Shown here piece by piece: positions 1-12,578 of a DNA stretch of 64,000 bases. The notes below the pieces were generated by a model. It searched no databases. It was not told the origin of the DNA and saw only the letters and a program-made list of their open reading frames with translations. The position numbers were made by a program, and so were the translations under genes. Position 1 is the first letter of the stretch; every line of letters starts with the position of its first letter. The stretch lies in contig JAUIMM010000135.1 of the NCBI GenBank assembly GCA_031769625.1, forward strand, positions 6,809,501-6,873,500, read 5' to 3'. The stretch comes from Taudactylus pleione. Its lineage: Eukaryota; Chordata; Amphibia; Anura; Myobatrachidae.

Positions 1-990
1 ATCTTAAACATTTCTATATATTCCACATTGCACTATAGGGAAAAATAAATGAACATAAACATGCATATATTCTTGAATTGCTGAAGAAACATGTACGACC
101 ACATATTCCTGTGTTATCAGCATCTTTCTAAGTCATTCTTATTAATTGTTTTTGTATATACATTGTATCTTTCTCATATTAAACTAAATTTTATAAGATT
201 GGTCTCTGTGATTCTTATCAGATCCATTTTTCTTGTGGATTCGCTTCATCCATGCTACATATCTGTACAGGTCATTATTTGAGTAATGATAACTGGGACT
301 TAATTGTGAACTTGGAGTGCATCCCTACTGAAAACCTTTCTATGGTGGCAATTCTAGGGGAATTAATAGAGAGTGGGAGTAATACTGGGAGTGTAATTAT
401 TTCTGTAGACAGACCATTTGGTTGTTCTATTATAAACATCATCCAGGATCAACTGAGTGCTGATTTTGACAAAGTTAAAGACAGCAGCTAGAGGTTGGAG
501 CATCTTGGTACCGGATTCATGACACTCATTCTAACATGTCAAATTTGTTTTAACCAAAATGGCCACAAAAGTGATTTTTATTGAAATTTCAAGAAAGGGA
601 GCCAAAATCAAATGTGATATTTTCCATCTTAAAAGCAGCACAAAGAAATACTTTGGGCCAAATATAATAGGGTGTCTGTTTTGGTAAATTGCGTATTTTG
701 GTAAATTGCGTGTTTTGTGTTAAACACGCAATTTTTCACAACTCTCCAATGTAATAGGGTAACTGTTCAATAGATCTTGCATTTTTTCAGAGTTACTAAA
801 AATCTCCATTTTCAAACTTGCAACCATATGTTTTCCCATTGAAAACAATCAACTCGCCCAATGTAACAGAGTGCCAGTTTCAAACTCACAAAAAAGTTAA
901 CCAAAAGTCCCCAAATAATGGACCTGCTTCAGGATAGCGATATATCCTGAGCAGGTCAGATTTACACAGAAACAAGCACATATCCAAGAG
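1..990. other. AT-rich intergenic DNA, no gene seen
   Basis: No coding region is recognisable. Around 663-880 the phrase 'gtaatagggt' or a close variant recurs three times beside a short hairpin (AAATTGCGTGTTT against its complement, about 703-734), which suggests a worn MITE without clear ends. Confidence 0.4.
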
Positions 991-1001
991 ATACATGCAT
1001 G

Positions 1002-1486
1002 TTACTGTGTGTACTTATGCAAAACATTTTTTAATCTTTTTTTAATAGACGTGCAGCCCCCCATAAAAGCATAACCATCGCCGGGCTTTCTAAACCCTGT
1101 CCTGGATCTAAAAATACAGGTGACAAAATGCGTAGGGTTCTCCTGTATATTAAGAACCAGCACATGGCTTTGCTGAGCCCTGGTTGTGGAAAAATAGGGG
1201 ACAAAACAAGTAGTGGTCCCGTGTATCTCCATAATCAGCACTAGACTCTTTCTAGCAGGGGGATTGGGTGTAATGCCACAGCCATGGAAAAACTTTCACC
1301 GTTTTCCCCGCTAGTCAGCCCAGGGGAAGTTGGGGACCCCCCAATACACCATTCCATGACCCTTGTGAGCAGCATAGCATGGTAATATGGCAGTTGTAAA
1401 CCCCCCAGGTGCTTTTGTCTAAACCACACCTCATGTTTAAAATGGGATTTAGTTAAGTGACCGGTGGCTGCAAGGCGGCTGGTCAC
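1002..1486 (-). pseudogene. Possible LINE (L1-like) ORF2 fragment
   Basis: Minus-strand translation of about 1241-1480 contains a run with 'GGLQLPYYHAMLLTRVMEW'. It resembles the 'GGLGLP...YY.A..L......W' block downstream of the reverse transcriptase in vertebrate L1/Tx1-type ORF2 proteins. The reading frame then stops and a second open segment follows at 1241-1002. No endonuclease, RT catalytic motif or poly-A tail is visible, so this would be a short decayed fragment. The similarity is judged by eye and could be chance. Confidence 0.35.
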
Positions 1487-1599
1487 AATCCCAACGGCAG
1501 AATGCCAACTAGGGATGTATGATAGGCATCAAGATACTGATGCCTATCATAATCCAGAACAAGGTAAGTCCGGGCATGTATCATCTTAGCTGTGTGGGG

Positions 1600-1880
1600 G
1601 CGGTTAGGATAAGGGTCTCCCAGGAAGATTTAGGGTTAGGCACTCCCTGGGTAGATTAGGGTTATATAGGGTTAGGCAAGGGGAAGGGGGGGTTAGGGTT
1701 AGGCACCCCCCAGGGGAGGATAGGGTTAGGCCCTCCTGAAAGGGTTAGGTTTAGGGAGCAGGGAGGGAGGGTTAGGTTTAGGCACCCTTGGGGGAGGTTA
1801 GAGCTAGGCACTAGCAAGGAGGTTAGGGTTAGGCACCCCTAAGGAAGGGTTAGGGGGGAGAGGGGAGGGTTAGCTTTACT
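1600..1880 (+). repeat. Degenerate telomere-like GGGTTAGG repeat
   Basis: Many copies of GGGTTAGG or TTAGGGTTAGG are spaced by short G/C-rich pieces such as GCACCCCCC. The spacing is irregular, so this is a G-rich minisatellite containing telomere-like words and not a pure (TTAGGG)n array. Related tracts occur at 24660-24825 (CCCTAA strand), 26825-26860 and 45120-45260, each inside a dispersed repeat. Confidence 0.6.
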
Positions 1881-1990
1881 TACCTCCAATGTTGGCATTT
1901 CATCCATTCGGGCTTACAAGTTGAGATTTAAACGACCGGCATTACATTCTCTTTCCATTTAAAACATGGCCTACGACCTACCCACACATA

Positions 1991-2520
1991 GGGGGTCATT
2001 CAGACCCAGTCGTTAGCGCCGATGCGCTTGGATCGGGTCGATGGCCCCCCACAGAGCATGCGCACGATGGCACCGGCACCGTCGTGCACATGCGTGAGAC
2101 CCGCTACGACTGACATCGCCGGTCATAGCGGGTCTCGATCCAAAGGGGGCGAGTTGTCGATGTTGATTGACAGCTCGCCCCATTTGGAAGGCGGGCCGGG
2201 GGGGTGGCAGCCCAAACGGGGGTGTTCACATGGGAACGCCTACCATTTGGGGGCGTCCCCACTGACATCAATAGTGATGTCAGTGGAGAGCTTCCAGCTC
2301 AGGCAGAGCCAGAATCTCTCCGGGGCTTACGACAAGGGAGACCCTACCCTAGTGTCTTGTCGTAAGCCCCGATGGTCGCGATGGTCTTGACCATCGCGAC
2401 CATCACCTTAGGCGGTTGTAAGGCTGTGGGTGTTAACCCACAGCCTTACCACCGCAAAGGAGGTCCTCCCCTCATTCAAACCGACCGCACGCTCTGTGCG
2501 ACCGGCTCTAAATGAGGTCC
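1991..2520. mobile_element. MITE with 3-bp target duplication (ATA)
   Basis: Begins GGGGGTCATTCAGACC and ends with the related inverted sequence (revcomp GGACCTCATTTAGAGCC). It is flanked by ATA at 1988-1990 and 2521-2523. It shares internal sequence with the copy at 59211-59728: the CGGGTCGATGG start, the 'aaagggggcgag' block, and a strong hairpin GATGGTCGCGATGGTC/GACCATCGCGACCATC near 2371-2403. No transposase is encoded. Confidence 0.7.
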
Positions 2521-2523
2521 ATA

Positions 2524-3430
2524 GTCTCTAATGACATGGTGCAATTCTGTGAATCAAGAGTGTATTATTGAAATGGAAAGAGTTTGCAGAAGATAGAGGA
2601 CCCTAGGTAGTACATTTATATTGATTACTCCAATCCTCCCCATCCAGGAGATCTTCTTAGAGTGTTTTAAGTTTTAAGATCTGATTTGATCTTATTAAGT
2701 AATGGAGAAATTTTGGAGGAGAAAATCTGGGAGGATAATCCCTAACTATTTAATCTGCGTAGGATGCCATGTGAATTGAGAAATAGAGTGTAAGCCTTGT
2801 AAGGTCAAACTTGCAATGTTTAATACATGGTATTCATGCTTGAAGAAGGATTTCTTTATCCGAAATGCGTTGTGTGGTTTACCATGACTGGACAGATTGG
2901 ACTGAATCGGACTCAATAAGGACTCATTTATCACCAGGCAAGCCTTGTGGTGTGAAGCCAACTCACCTGTAATCCAGATTTAAGGCAGTTTAAACCACCT
3001 GTTGCTCACACCACAGGCCAAATATGGTATGAGCCATCTGATTTTTGTCCATATCTGTCAAATTTTATCAAATTTAATTATGTATTTTCCTTGTTTTTAT
3101 AAATGTTCATCACAGTAATTTATTAAAGTATACTTCCCTTAAAAACTTTTTTGTAGTTATCCCCTCTCAAAGGGTATTCATTTAACGGTGCTAAATACAT
3201 TTGTATTATGATAGCTTGTTTATAACAGAGCACATCTAATTGCTTACCATTTTGTCATCATTTACCATTTTTCAAGTATTCTGGTGTTACACTTGTTTAG
3301 GTAATCATAAGAAGCAGCACATGTTCTGATTGCACAATTATTTCTTCTACTCAATTTTGTTCAAATCACATTCAATGCAGAAGGTACCAGATGCATACCT
3401 AGCAAGTCAGTGAAGCATTCTTTAGCTTTC
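2524..3430. other. Intergenic DNA, no gene seen
   Basis: No coding region is recognised. A 'gaagaagg...ccgaaatgcgtt' phrase (about 2842-2873) recalls the 'gacgaaacgcgttgg' core of dispersed repeats also seen near 34730-34802 and 59890, so part of this stretch is probably an old repeat. Confidence 0.35.
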
Positions 3431-4062
3431 ATGGTATATGGAAGTAGAATGTCCTTGTTAACACTATGCCACCGGACACAGCACCTCACCTGGGCTTGTG
3501 ACATTGCTAATTGGACCGTGGAAAACTCGCATAATTTGTCGTGGTCTGATGAATTATGGTGCCAGTTGATTTGCAATGATGGTAGGCTTGTGTTGGTTCC
3601 ATAATGTTGAGGGGCATGTTCATGTGGCATGGATTGGGTCCACTACTCCATCTGAACAAGCCATTAGCCAGGAACCGCTATGTTGCATTGCTTGATGACC
3701 TTTGCAGCCCTTCATGGACTTCATGTACACTCACAACAATGGAATATTCCAGCAGGATAATGCACTGTGCATTTTGTCATCAGTCCCATGTTGTCCAGAA
3801 TTGATTCAAGGAGCATTCTGGAGAGTTCAGATGAATGGTGTGGCCACCACGTTCACCCAACATGAACCCAATTGAGCATTTATGGGATGTGGTGGAGAAG
3901 TTTATTCGCACCCAAGATGCTTCACCTTCCAGTATCAGGGAGCTGTGGGAAGCTATCCAGGTGGCATGGGTGAACGTCTCTCCAGAGGTCTTTCATCCAC
4001 ATGAGGAATCGATGCCTTGTCGAGTTGCTGCACATCACCGGACTAGAGGGGGATCTACATGA
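3431..4062 (+). pseudogene. Decayed Tc1/mariner transposase
   Basis: Conceptual fragments in shifting frames match a Tc1-family DDE transposase in order. 'WACDIANWTVE...WSDE' lies near 3500-3560 and holds the first catalytic Asp region. 'GIFQQDNA' lies near 3741-3770 and holds the second Asp. 'SPNMNPIEHLWDVVEK' lies near 3850-3900 and holds the final Glu. The family makes a cut-and-paste transposase of about 340 residues that acts in the nucleus. This copy has several frameshifts and stops (for example after 3602 and 3804) and lacks the N-terminal paired-like DNA-binding region. Terminal inverted repeats were not found with confidence. Confidence 0.85.
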
Positions 4063-4330
4063 TACTAAGCATCTATCCCATGACTTTTGTCTTTTCAGTG
4101 TATGTTGCTTTAACATTGTTGTGTGTAGTATCACACAATCTTAGCATTTTTAGAATTTTATTTTAAAGAATAAATACTTTTTTATATATACATTGAGATA
4201 ATTGATTCCATGGTCACATTTATCTATTAATATTTAAATTAATAACAAATGGAGTACACAATGTTGTTCTTCTCAATAATCCATTGTACATTGAGGGTTA
4301 ATGCACACACTCCTGGAAGGAGGATATGTT

Positions 4331-4795
4331 GGGCCTGATTTAGAGTTGTTTGGTATTGCATAGCGGCAGGGAAGCAGCTAATACACTAATGCAGCAGGAG
4401 GCATCTAGTGTAAATATACACTTCCTGACCACATCACAGATCCGAGTGCTGCATTCTGAGACACAGCATCAGATCTTCAGCTAGATCATCAGCAATCAGA
4501 GGAAACCTGAGGTTTCCTAAATTGCCCTTTGCAGCTTTGTAACGTAGGCCAGCAAGTCTGAGTTGGAAGACGCAGATCCTGGCCTCGGCACTCCCAGAAA
4601 ATGGGGTCTAAACCAGCCCCACGCACTCCCCGCATCAAATAGGGGGAACTGCGAGTGATGTCACAGAGGGAGACCTGCACATGCGCAGTATAGATGCCAG
4701 TACCAGTACAGTATAGATTATGCACGTGCGCAGGTCTCTCACAATCGGTGTTGTCAGGAAACCATAGGGTTTGCATATAACACTAAATCAGGCCC
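4331..4795. mobile_element. MITE with GGGCCTGATTTAG ends
   Basis: Left end GGGCCTGATTTAGAG and right end CTAAATCAGGCCC are inverted repeats. It belongs with the GGGCCTGATTCA group (39426, 31359), although the flanking 3-mers (GTT and AGT) do not match here. Part of its interior ('atgcagcaggaggca...acacagcatcagatc') recurs near 5945-6035. No coding content. Confidence 0.6.
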
Positions 4796-5220
4796 AGTCT
4801 GTTGATGTAATAGAGATCTAACTGAAAACCCTGGAGAAAAAAGGTCCAGCTGTAAAAATCTGTTTTTGATGAAGACATACAGTACGCAGATCATTCAAAG
4901 TGATTATTATTGTGATTTAATATACACCTAAGTAATGATGGGATAGTTATACACTATAATTTATTTTATTTATTTTCTCTAGCACACCCTTGGAGTGATG
5001 CTGCTTGTAATAGCCCCTTTATATTTTTCAGGTACATGCCTATGCGGCATTTATTCTGTAACTGTGCACACCTGTGGTATTTCTCAAAAATCAGAATGAG
5101 GCTTACCCATGATTCCATAACACCATACAATACTTAGTGCTACCATGATGGAATGGATTTGATTTTGTTTCCTTCTAGCAGTGGTTCTGGCCCTACAGCC
5201 TATGCCTTTTTTACACTATA

Positions 5221-5406
5221 AGGAGTATATTTACTAAAGTGCAGGTTTTTGGAAGTGGAGGTGTTGCCCATAGAAACCAATCAGATTCTATTTAACATTA
5301 ATCTAGCACTGCCTAGAAGGAAATAGCTAGAATCTGATTGGTTGCGGTTGCTATGGGCAACATCTTCACTTCTAAAAACCTGTAGTTTAGTAAAAATATA
5401 ACCCCT
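5221..5406. mobile_element. Palindromic MITE (TATATTTACTAAAGTGCAGG ends)
   Basis: The two halves are inverted copies: 'tatatttactaaagtgcagg' on the left, 'cctgtagtttagtaaaaatata' on the right, with an inner pair around 'gttgcccatag' and 'ctatgggcaac'. TA occurs at both boundaries, compatible with Tc1/mariner-type TA insertion. A close copy lies at 56061-56237. Confidence 0.75.
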
Positions 5407-5407
5407 A

Positions 5408-5727
5408 GGGCCTGATTCTGAGGTGGGAATAAAGCAAATAAAAGCAAGTAACTTTGTACTTTAGCAAAACCATGCTACACTGCAGGAGGGGAGGGGGTTA
5501 AAATGTGATACGATTTACATTTTAGAAGGGCGTTCAAACATCAATCTCTAATCTAATTTTCAATATAAAAATAAAGCTGCCCAGCATATATGGGCTACAT
5601 GCAGAAGCAGCTATTATTTACCCTGCATGCAAAAACATATATATATCTGCACGCCTTGCATTACAACATGGTTTGTCCAGGTGCACAGTTAATGTATATT
5701 GCTTTACTCCCAAGTCAGATCAGGCCC
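5408..5727. mobile_element. MITE with GGGCCTGATTCTGAGG end
   Basis: Starts GGGCCTGATTCTGAGG and ends CAGATCAGGCCC, abutting the previous palindromic MITE. The flanking bases (CTA and TAA) are only partly consistent with a 3-bp duplication. No coding content. Confidence 0.55.
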
Positions 5728-8299
5728 TAAACTTGTATTCCTATTTGATAACTTTCAACAAGCATTGTTTAATTTCAACAATTTGAGGTGACTTTCATAA
5801 ACGTGTTCACTTATAGACAAAACTCATTTTAACTCTCAACCAGCCACTTAACAGATATTAAAGATAGCAGATCTTCTGTCTCTGGGTGGACGCACGTGGC
5901 ATCAGTGCTGTGTTTTGAGTAGCAGTGCATTTGAGAAGTTATGTTAATGCAGCAGGAGGCACCTTTTATAAAAAGACACCCACTTCCAGCTTTTATATCC
6001 GCTGCATGCGTCCAAAGACACAGCATCAGATCAACATCATGACCATCATGTACAGTAGGCCATCAGATATCTGACCTACCCTAAGTTTGCTCAGAATGTC
6101 CGGTTACCAAGGCCAATGAAGACTGTGTCCAACAACATGGTCTTTGACTTTGGCACACCACAGACACAGAGTTAACATGCCTCTGTTTTCAGAGACACCC
6201 CCTCATTACCACCCCAAAATACCTGCAGCTTGTCAATCAGTGACTTTTCCCACACTGTGTCCGGAACCACAGCACCATCACGGCACATGCACACTGCAGC
6301 TCCGGTGCATGTACAGTAATGTGACCATCAGACAACTGTGACCACATCAGTCCAGTATCCTTTGTTGAATTAGGGCCCTGTGTGAGATTTCCTTTGCTTC
6401 TTTGGTCTTATCTGCAACTTCGACTGTGGGAGAGAGGGAGTGGGAAGTAGTGGTGAGGAGGGGGAAATGAAATCGGAAAGGAAGAAGAAAAATTAGAGAG
6501 AATGTAAAAGAAAGTAGAGGTAGTGAGATTAAAGAATGTAAGAAAGGGATAAAGAAAGAAATACAGAACACAGGCATAGCAACAGGGTGGCTCACTTGTA
6601 CCAGGCGACGATGTTCCAAGCGCCACTGCCACTCAGGGGCCCACAGATAAATCCATCTGCCCCTGATATTTTTCATTAGCAGGGTACAGGCATGTATGGG
6701 TGCAGGAGCCCTATCAATTAGTCTTTCAGCACGCCTTTGAAAAGCAGAGTAGTCACAGCACCAGGAGGAGCAGGCTCTCAAAGAGTAGCAGCTAGAAAAT
6801 ACAGAAGAAGGTAATTGACTGTCGGCTGGAGACGGAGGGATGCAGTGAGCAGGAATTGAAGAGACACTGGGGGACTGGAGAGACAGAAGGGAGCCGGGGA
6901 GAAAATGGGGGGCTGGAGAGATGGGGCTGGTGCTGATGAGACAGAAGGTGGCTTCAGCTGGAGAGACACAGGGAGTCTAGAGAGACACAGGTGGGATGAG
7001 GCTGAAGAAATCTAGATGGAGATTATTCAAAAATGGAAACATTAACTGGAAACTAAAGAAACGTTATTAGTGATACATATAATATACCAAAATAGCAAAT
7101 ACAATTTAATACAATAAAATTGAATAATATAAAATTGCTTGATAATGGAATTTCATATTTTACTCTGCACCAAAACTTTTGTTTCTATTATCTAGTTAAA
7201 CCTTTGCTAAATGTTCATGACATTGGCTATAACTCTACATAAACAGGAGTCTTCAGGGCCATATGATTTCCTAGGTGAATACCGACTGAAGTCTCCATCT
7301 GCCCAGGGAGGAAAAATTTCCTCAGAGGTTCCCCATTGCAGAGAAACCACATATATATATAGGTAAGAAAGACTCTGAAGTGCACTGGCCTGTACCTGCC
7401 AGGTACCCTGGGGATGAGGGGGCTCCAAAAACATGTATGTATCGTGCTCCATGATTTCTGTTGCCAACCCTGACAGTAAGGGAGGAAAGTAGAAAGACAA
7501 GAGTGGGACAGAGAATTGGGTAGGACAGAGGACAAGTAAAGGGTAATAAAAATATATAAATCGGTAAATGGTATAAAACAATATCTATATGTTTACATCT
7601 CCCAGTGTTGTTGCTGTATCAGGAATCAAAGCTACTGTATATCACCACAAAGACACTGCCTAGAAAAGGCTGTACCTCCAAATACCCTGTGCAAACAGAA
7701 AGGAAGAAACAGAGTGGTCAACTATCACTATGAAATAGATACATACGTTCTATAGTAGAGATTGGTCTCTACAAGTCATCCACATCAAGAGCGTATGTGT
7801 AAAATAACTCCTGGAGTTTGCCAAACAGCACGATAATTACCCAGTTGTTTTGTCAGAAAATTATTAGAGACTAAAATAGAGCAAAATATAACATTTTGGT
7901 TTCAGTTCAAAGTGATATCTATGGCACAGATATAATACTACCCACACCTTAACAATCAACATACCTACAGTGAATTTAGTGGTGGTAGCATTACTCTGTG
8001 GAGACCATAATACAAATTGTAGCCAAGAAAGAAAGCAATTTTAAAGAGATAAGAGGGACTATGAAAACATCATATTTATACCGGGAAGCACTTTATAATT
8101 CACATCAATAAAACACAATATACATTTTTATAAATGATCACCAATACAGATTCATCACAAACAGAAAGTGCATCAGATGTATTTTAATTAATGTTGTAGG
8201 ATACAAGGGGAGCTATATACTTACATTCTTTGTTGAGTTGTTCTATAAATGTTTAAATGATTTAGCCTATTTTACTGTACATAACTGTATGACAGTATG
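5728..8299. other. Gene-free stretch with purine-rich tract
   Basis: About 5930-6060 shares phrases with the interior of the MITE at 4331-4795. From about 6420 to 7000 the plus strand is strongly GA-rich, and at 6820-6990 there are degenerate repeats of 'ggctggagaga'. The open frames here read low-complexity Pro/Ser/Phe and are not credible genes. Nothing is recognised from 7000 to 8299. Confidence 0.4.
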
Positions 8300-9080
8300 A
8301 GCTCTATTTATTATCATTATTTTTAGTAAAATAAAGTGAAAAAGGGTGTTTTCACACCCTTTTCACATTATTTTAGTTTCACCTAAAAATTACTAAAGGG
8401 CAATTGGAGTAGAATTCATAAAATTCTACTCCAAGCCCTAATTATCACATATTTTTAGTAATCAGATCGCATTTCCCATAATTGTAATGGGAAATGTGAT
8501 CTGTCTGGTAGTTGCAAAAAATAAATTGTGAAAAAATACCAGGGTAAGCCCTATGATAATACTGCCACCTGGAGGTGGCATTATCCAGGGTCTCCCCTGG
8601 TTACTGGACTCCTGCTCTGCTCTAACAGGCAGAGCAGAGCCTGGAGCCGGCCCCAGTGATCAGCTGCGTGGTCTAAACAGACCACAAGCTAATAACTGTT
8701 TAAAAAAAACTAGCTGAAAAAAAAAACAACTTACCTGAGTCCGTTCAGGGCCGGTGATCGGGGTTCCGATGATGTCCTCCCTCCAGTCAGCTGGTCTCCC
8801 ATCCTCCACTGGGACCCGGTCATCAGCTGACCGGGTCCCAATGCAGGATGGGAGATCAGTTGACTGGTCCCACGGAGGAGATCACCTCCGTATAAGTGTA
8901 ATTAAGGGGGGTTTCATGGGGGGAGGGGCAATTCTGCGATTGTGGGGGGTAGGGGCTTAGTGGCAGCCAATCGACGCATGCACAGGCACTTGTCACAGTA
9001 TTTTTTGTGAAAAGTACTGTAGTGCTGTGACAAGTGTGCGGAGGGGATTCGCAAAGGGAGGGGATTCGCAAGCTCTATCC
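8300..9080. repeat. Multi-hairpin repeat element
   Basis: A string of separate inverted repeats lies within 780 bp: GAAAAAGGGTG with CACCCTTTTC (8338-8367), GGAGTAGAATT with AATTCTACTCC (8407-8435), GATCGCATTTCCCA with TGGGAAATGTGATC (8465-8503), AGTCAGCTGGTCTCCCATCC and TGGGACCCGGTCA with their complements (8785-8866), and CACTTGTCACAG with CTGTGACAAGTG (about 8988-9037). There is no coding content. Outer termini and target duplication were not resolved. Confidence 0.5.
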
Positions 9081-9773
9081 CTGCAAGGGATTTCTAATAA
9101 ATCCCTGTAATATTGGCTGAATTCCATATTGGTAACCCTGTGCTGTGGGTACTAGAATAATGAGGATAATTACTGTGTGTGAACCTTCTAAAAATATCTA
9201 ATTGTTATTGTGGCATTATATATTTTTTGCAAAATAAAAGTTAAATATTTTACCATTTCAAATAAAAGTTTTTTTTTAATGTTATATTAATAATACTCAT
9301 AAGTTGTTCCCTCTGTCTTTGTTAAATGAAAATAATATTGTGACCATACAGTATAAAACAAACAGTTTTTCCAAAACTTAATACTTACAGTACGTGTCAC
9401 TTCATTCCTGGCTTGACTTGATGTAATCCAATTAGAATAAAAAAAAAAACACATGAACCAAACACGACTTGTTCTGAAGTTTCCCAGCACCAAAATAAGT
9501 AAAAAATAGTCATTCCAGATACTCAAGTCGAACAGACAATTTAGGGTTATGTTTTATCTCCAATCTCCAAAATAAGAACCAGCCAACCGGAGTCCCTGGA
9601 GCTCCTTCCACCCCATCCAATCTTCAGAGGATGAAGCACATGGCTCTATAAAAAGGGTGCTACTGTATGCATTTTCATTATTAACAAATACAACACAGTA
9701 GCTCAAGATGGTGGCAATATGTGGGTCCTTAATTCAATGCAAGTCAATGTCAACTACAGTTCTCAGCCCAAAT

Positions 9774-10105
9774 TACTAATGCTGGGCATACACTATACAA
9801 TTATCTGTCAGATATCTGTCCAATCTGGCTGGTTGAAATGAAAACCTGGTAATGTATGGGAGCAAATGACAATCAACCATTTACTCACAAACACTGGAAA
9901 ACAGACAAACATGGTTGTTCAGACAAATTGGTTAAAACACACAAATTTAACCAATTTGAACAATTGTTTTTTGTCCATTTTCTAGTGTTTAAAACCATAT
10001 GATTGACTGTCATATGCTCCCATACATTACCAGGTTTTCATTCCAACCAGCCAGATTGGACAGATATCTGACAGATAATTGTATAGTGTATGCCCAGCAT
10101 TAGTA
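9774..10105. mobile_element. Full-length palindromic MITE (CTAATGCTGGGC ends)
   Basis: Both halves are near-perfect inverted copies for about 100 bp, starting CTAATGCTGGGCATACACTA, and TA flanks each end (compatible with a Tc1/mariner-type TA duplication). It also contains an inner pair around 'acaaattggttaaa' and 'tttaaccaatttg'. A left-truncated relative is at 37115-37332 and a related end pair flanks the insertion at 13104-14802. Confidence 0.75.
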
Positions 10106-11263
10106 TTGCAGGGCACATGACGTCACATGTGTGGAGCTGGCCTACGGCGCATTATCCCCCTGCTATAGCTCTTAAATGTCGGTGGGAAGGGGGCCCAAAC
10201 CTATATGTTGTCTAAGGCCCACTGTTATTTTGCTATATGAGTTTAATTGGATAACTGTATTGTAATCTTTGATTTGTTTGGTTTCTTTGTAATACAAAGG
10301 GAGTTTAACCACTTAACTGACAATTTTTTATTTTCTAAAAACCGCTCAGAAATTGTAGGGTTTATTTTATGAGTGAAGTAGGTGAAGAACATCTGTTTCA
10401 ACTTATCCAAAATGAACATCGGATTGCCACCATCGAAAACATTGTGACCATTGCGATTTCCCTTTTCACACCAGCTTCAGGCACCAGGTACTGTAGAGGG
10501 TGAGGGATGGGTTAATTTACCTTTTCCAAGCGGCTGCTAATCTCTGCAGCCGCTGGATGGGGTGTCCTTCTGTGCTGCCCGATCAGCAGTGCTTGGCAGC
10601 ACAGAAGACACAGGGTGAGGGAGCAGGCAAGCAGATTGAACGGAAGGTCCCTCTGAGAGCCGTATCTGCGGAAAGATTCTCTTCCTGCAGCCACCCTTAC
10701 TATTTATCTAATTGGTCAAAATATTGCAATAAGATCAGATAAAGCACTGCCTGGTGTGGTCGGTAAAATGGACTGGTGTTATTGTTTTGAATCATTCTGC
10801 ACATGCTCAGAACAGAACTCATGCACCCATGCAGATTTCCGACATTCATCTACTTCCGCCGCACTCCAGTGGTTTCTGTAAGGATTGGCGGATCAGAAGT
10901 GGGAGTTCTGCTGGAGCCCATGTACAGTAAGGGTGCTTTCATACAAAACCAAACACAATTAGACCTGGAAAGAGACTGGTGCCTGTGAAAGCTGTATGAT
11001 TTAGAGAGTGGCAAAGGTTAGGTACTGGATGATGACAGTTACCAGCACTAGTAAACCACTTGTGATTGGCTGTTTGTGAATGCTTCATTGTCATTAATTG
11101 TAATATTTAATCTATATGATTTTTTATACTTTTATTTTTTGGGGGGGTGGGGATTGCTCAATGAAAAACAAGGAGTTGTTTCAGCTGCATAGCAGTAGTT
11201 TTATGCTTTAAATTAAATGCATTTGTTGCACAAAAATAAATGGTTTAGAGCTGGGGTGCAATG
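10106..11263. other. Intergenic DNA, no gene seen
   Basis: Unique-looking sequence with no convincing coding region, RNA gene or repeat boundary. The short open frames at 10500-10990 show no recognised domain. Confidence 0.4.
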
Positions 11264-11623
11264 TAGGGATGGCCATCGGTGTGGTTACCATTGATGGTTA
11301 CCATTGTTGGCAAAAAAGCAAGTAGCCATCGATTGCTGACAACAATTAAATGGATGACCATCGATGGTTCTGCCAACTGATGGTCATCCCTGTTTTTTGA
11401 TTGACTGGCCTGTGGGCCAATCAACCTGGGGGTGGTGTTTTGTGGGTGCCAAGGGGCGGGGTTATGCTCCATTTACCAGCACCTTGTAAAAAAAACCATT
11501 TGGTATGCTTAGACTTTGATGGAGGGAAACCATATGGTTCTCCCCCATTGATGGCAAAAGCATTCGACATTGGCCATAAACCAACAATGATTATGAACCA
11601 TCGATGGTCAATGGCCATCCCTA
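11264..11623. mobile_element. MITE with TAGGGATGGCCATCG ends
   Basis: Left end TAGGGATGGCCATCGG is inverted at the right end as CAATGGCCATCCCTA. The motif 'accatcgatggt' and variants recur throughout. Flanking octamers GTGCAATG and GAGCAAGC agree at 5 of 8 positions, a possible worn hAT-type 8-bp duplication. Overlapping open frames on both strands here reflect the palindromic structure. Confidence 0.65.
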
Positions 11624-12007
11624 GAGCAAGCTAGTTGTAAAGAGGGAGCACATTCTGCTCTTGTCGATCAGAACACATTTGCATTGCTACACAAGCTCTG
11701 CATATGAGGGAAAATACTTTTTTGTGTGCACTTTTCTTAGGTGTAACTTACATTATTTTGTTACCTCCTTTGCATCAGCCCCGGAGTTTACAGTATTGAT
11801 ATTTTAGGGGGAGATATCTAAAGAGTAGACAAGTTGACTATAGCAATCAGTCAGCCTCTACCTATCATTTTATAGAATGTTTTTGATAAATGGTACTTTG
11901 AAGCTGGCTGGTTGCTGTGGCCAACTTTTCCTCCTCCTAACCAAATTGTTCCTTTTTAATTGCTGCATAGTTATGCTGCTTTATCATTTTTCGTAAGAGT
12001 GAGTTAG

Positions 12008-12011
12008 GATT

Positions 12012-12047
<36 letters not shown>
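12008..12047. repeat. (TA)n microsatellite
   Basis: Roughly 20 uninterrupted TA dinucleotides. Confidence 0.9.
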
Positions 12048-12051
<4 letters not shown>

Positions 12052-12578
12052 ACAAAGAGAAAAAAAATGAGGATGAACATATAGAGTGTGTTTGTCTCCA
12101 CAATCTTTCATGATCAATTTGACAGGAGCCTTATATCACCAGACTGTGCTGTTGGAGAAAAATGCTCCTTCCACTGTCTATTTCTGTATGTACTGTAGCT
12201 TCCTGTGTGTGTCTCAGTTCCCCTCTCCACATCATGACTTTGTCCCTCTCACTTGCTGCCTCGATCTTACATACACATTCACACAAGTGGACAGGTCACT
12301 ACCCCCTGCAAGAGCAACTAAAAACTCGTACTATATCTAATTATTCCACAAACTTTTGTGATTCATTCAAAGTGTGTTATACCTCTTTTCCACCAAAATC
12401 CAAGGTCCAGCATGGGACACTAAACATAGGTTTCAAGGTTTACACTGCAGGCTGGACCTGGGATATTGCCGTGGCTTACCAATTCTCATCTTCAAGCGTC
12501 AGGAAATGCTGCTTTCCCTATGCTGTGAATGGGACCTGAGATATCTGTTTCCACTGAACCTTACCTGGGTCTTACCTG

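Noticed and set aside
1600..1880. True interstitial telomere
   Set aside because: Units are irregular and mixed with GCACCCCC spacers; similar tracts are embedded in dispersed repeats.
6347..7581. Minus-strand ORFs of 100-144 codons
   Set aside because: Phe/Ser/Pro-rich products of a purine-rich tract; no domain, no splice context consistent with MS4A.
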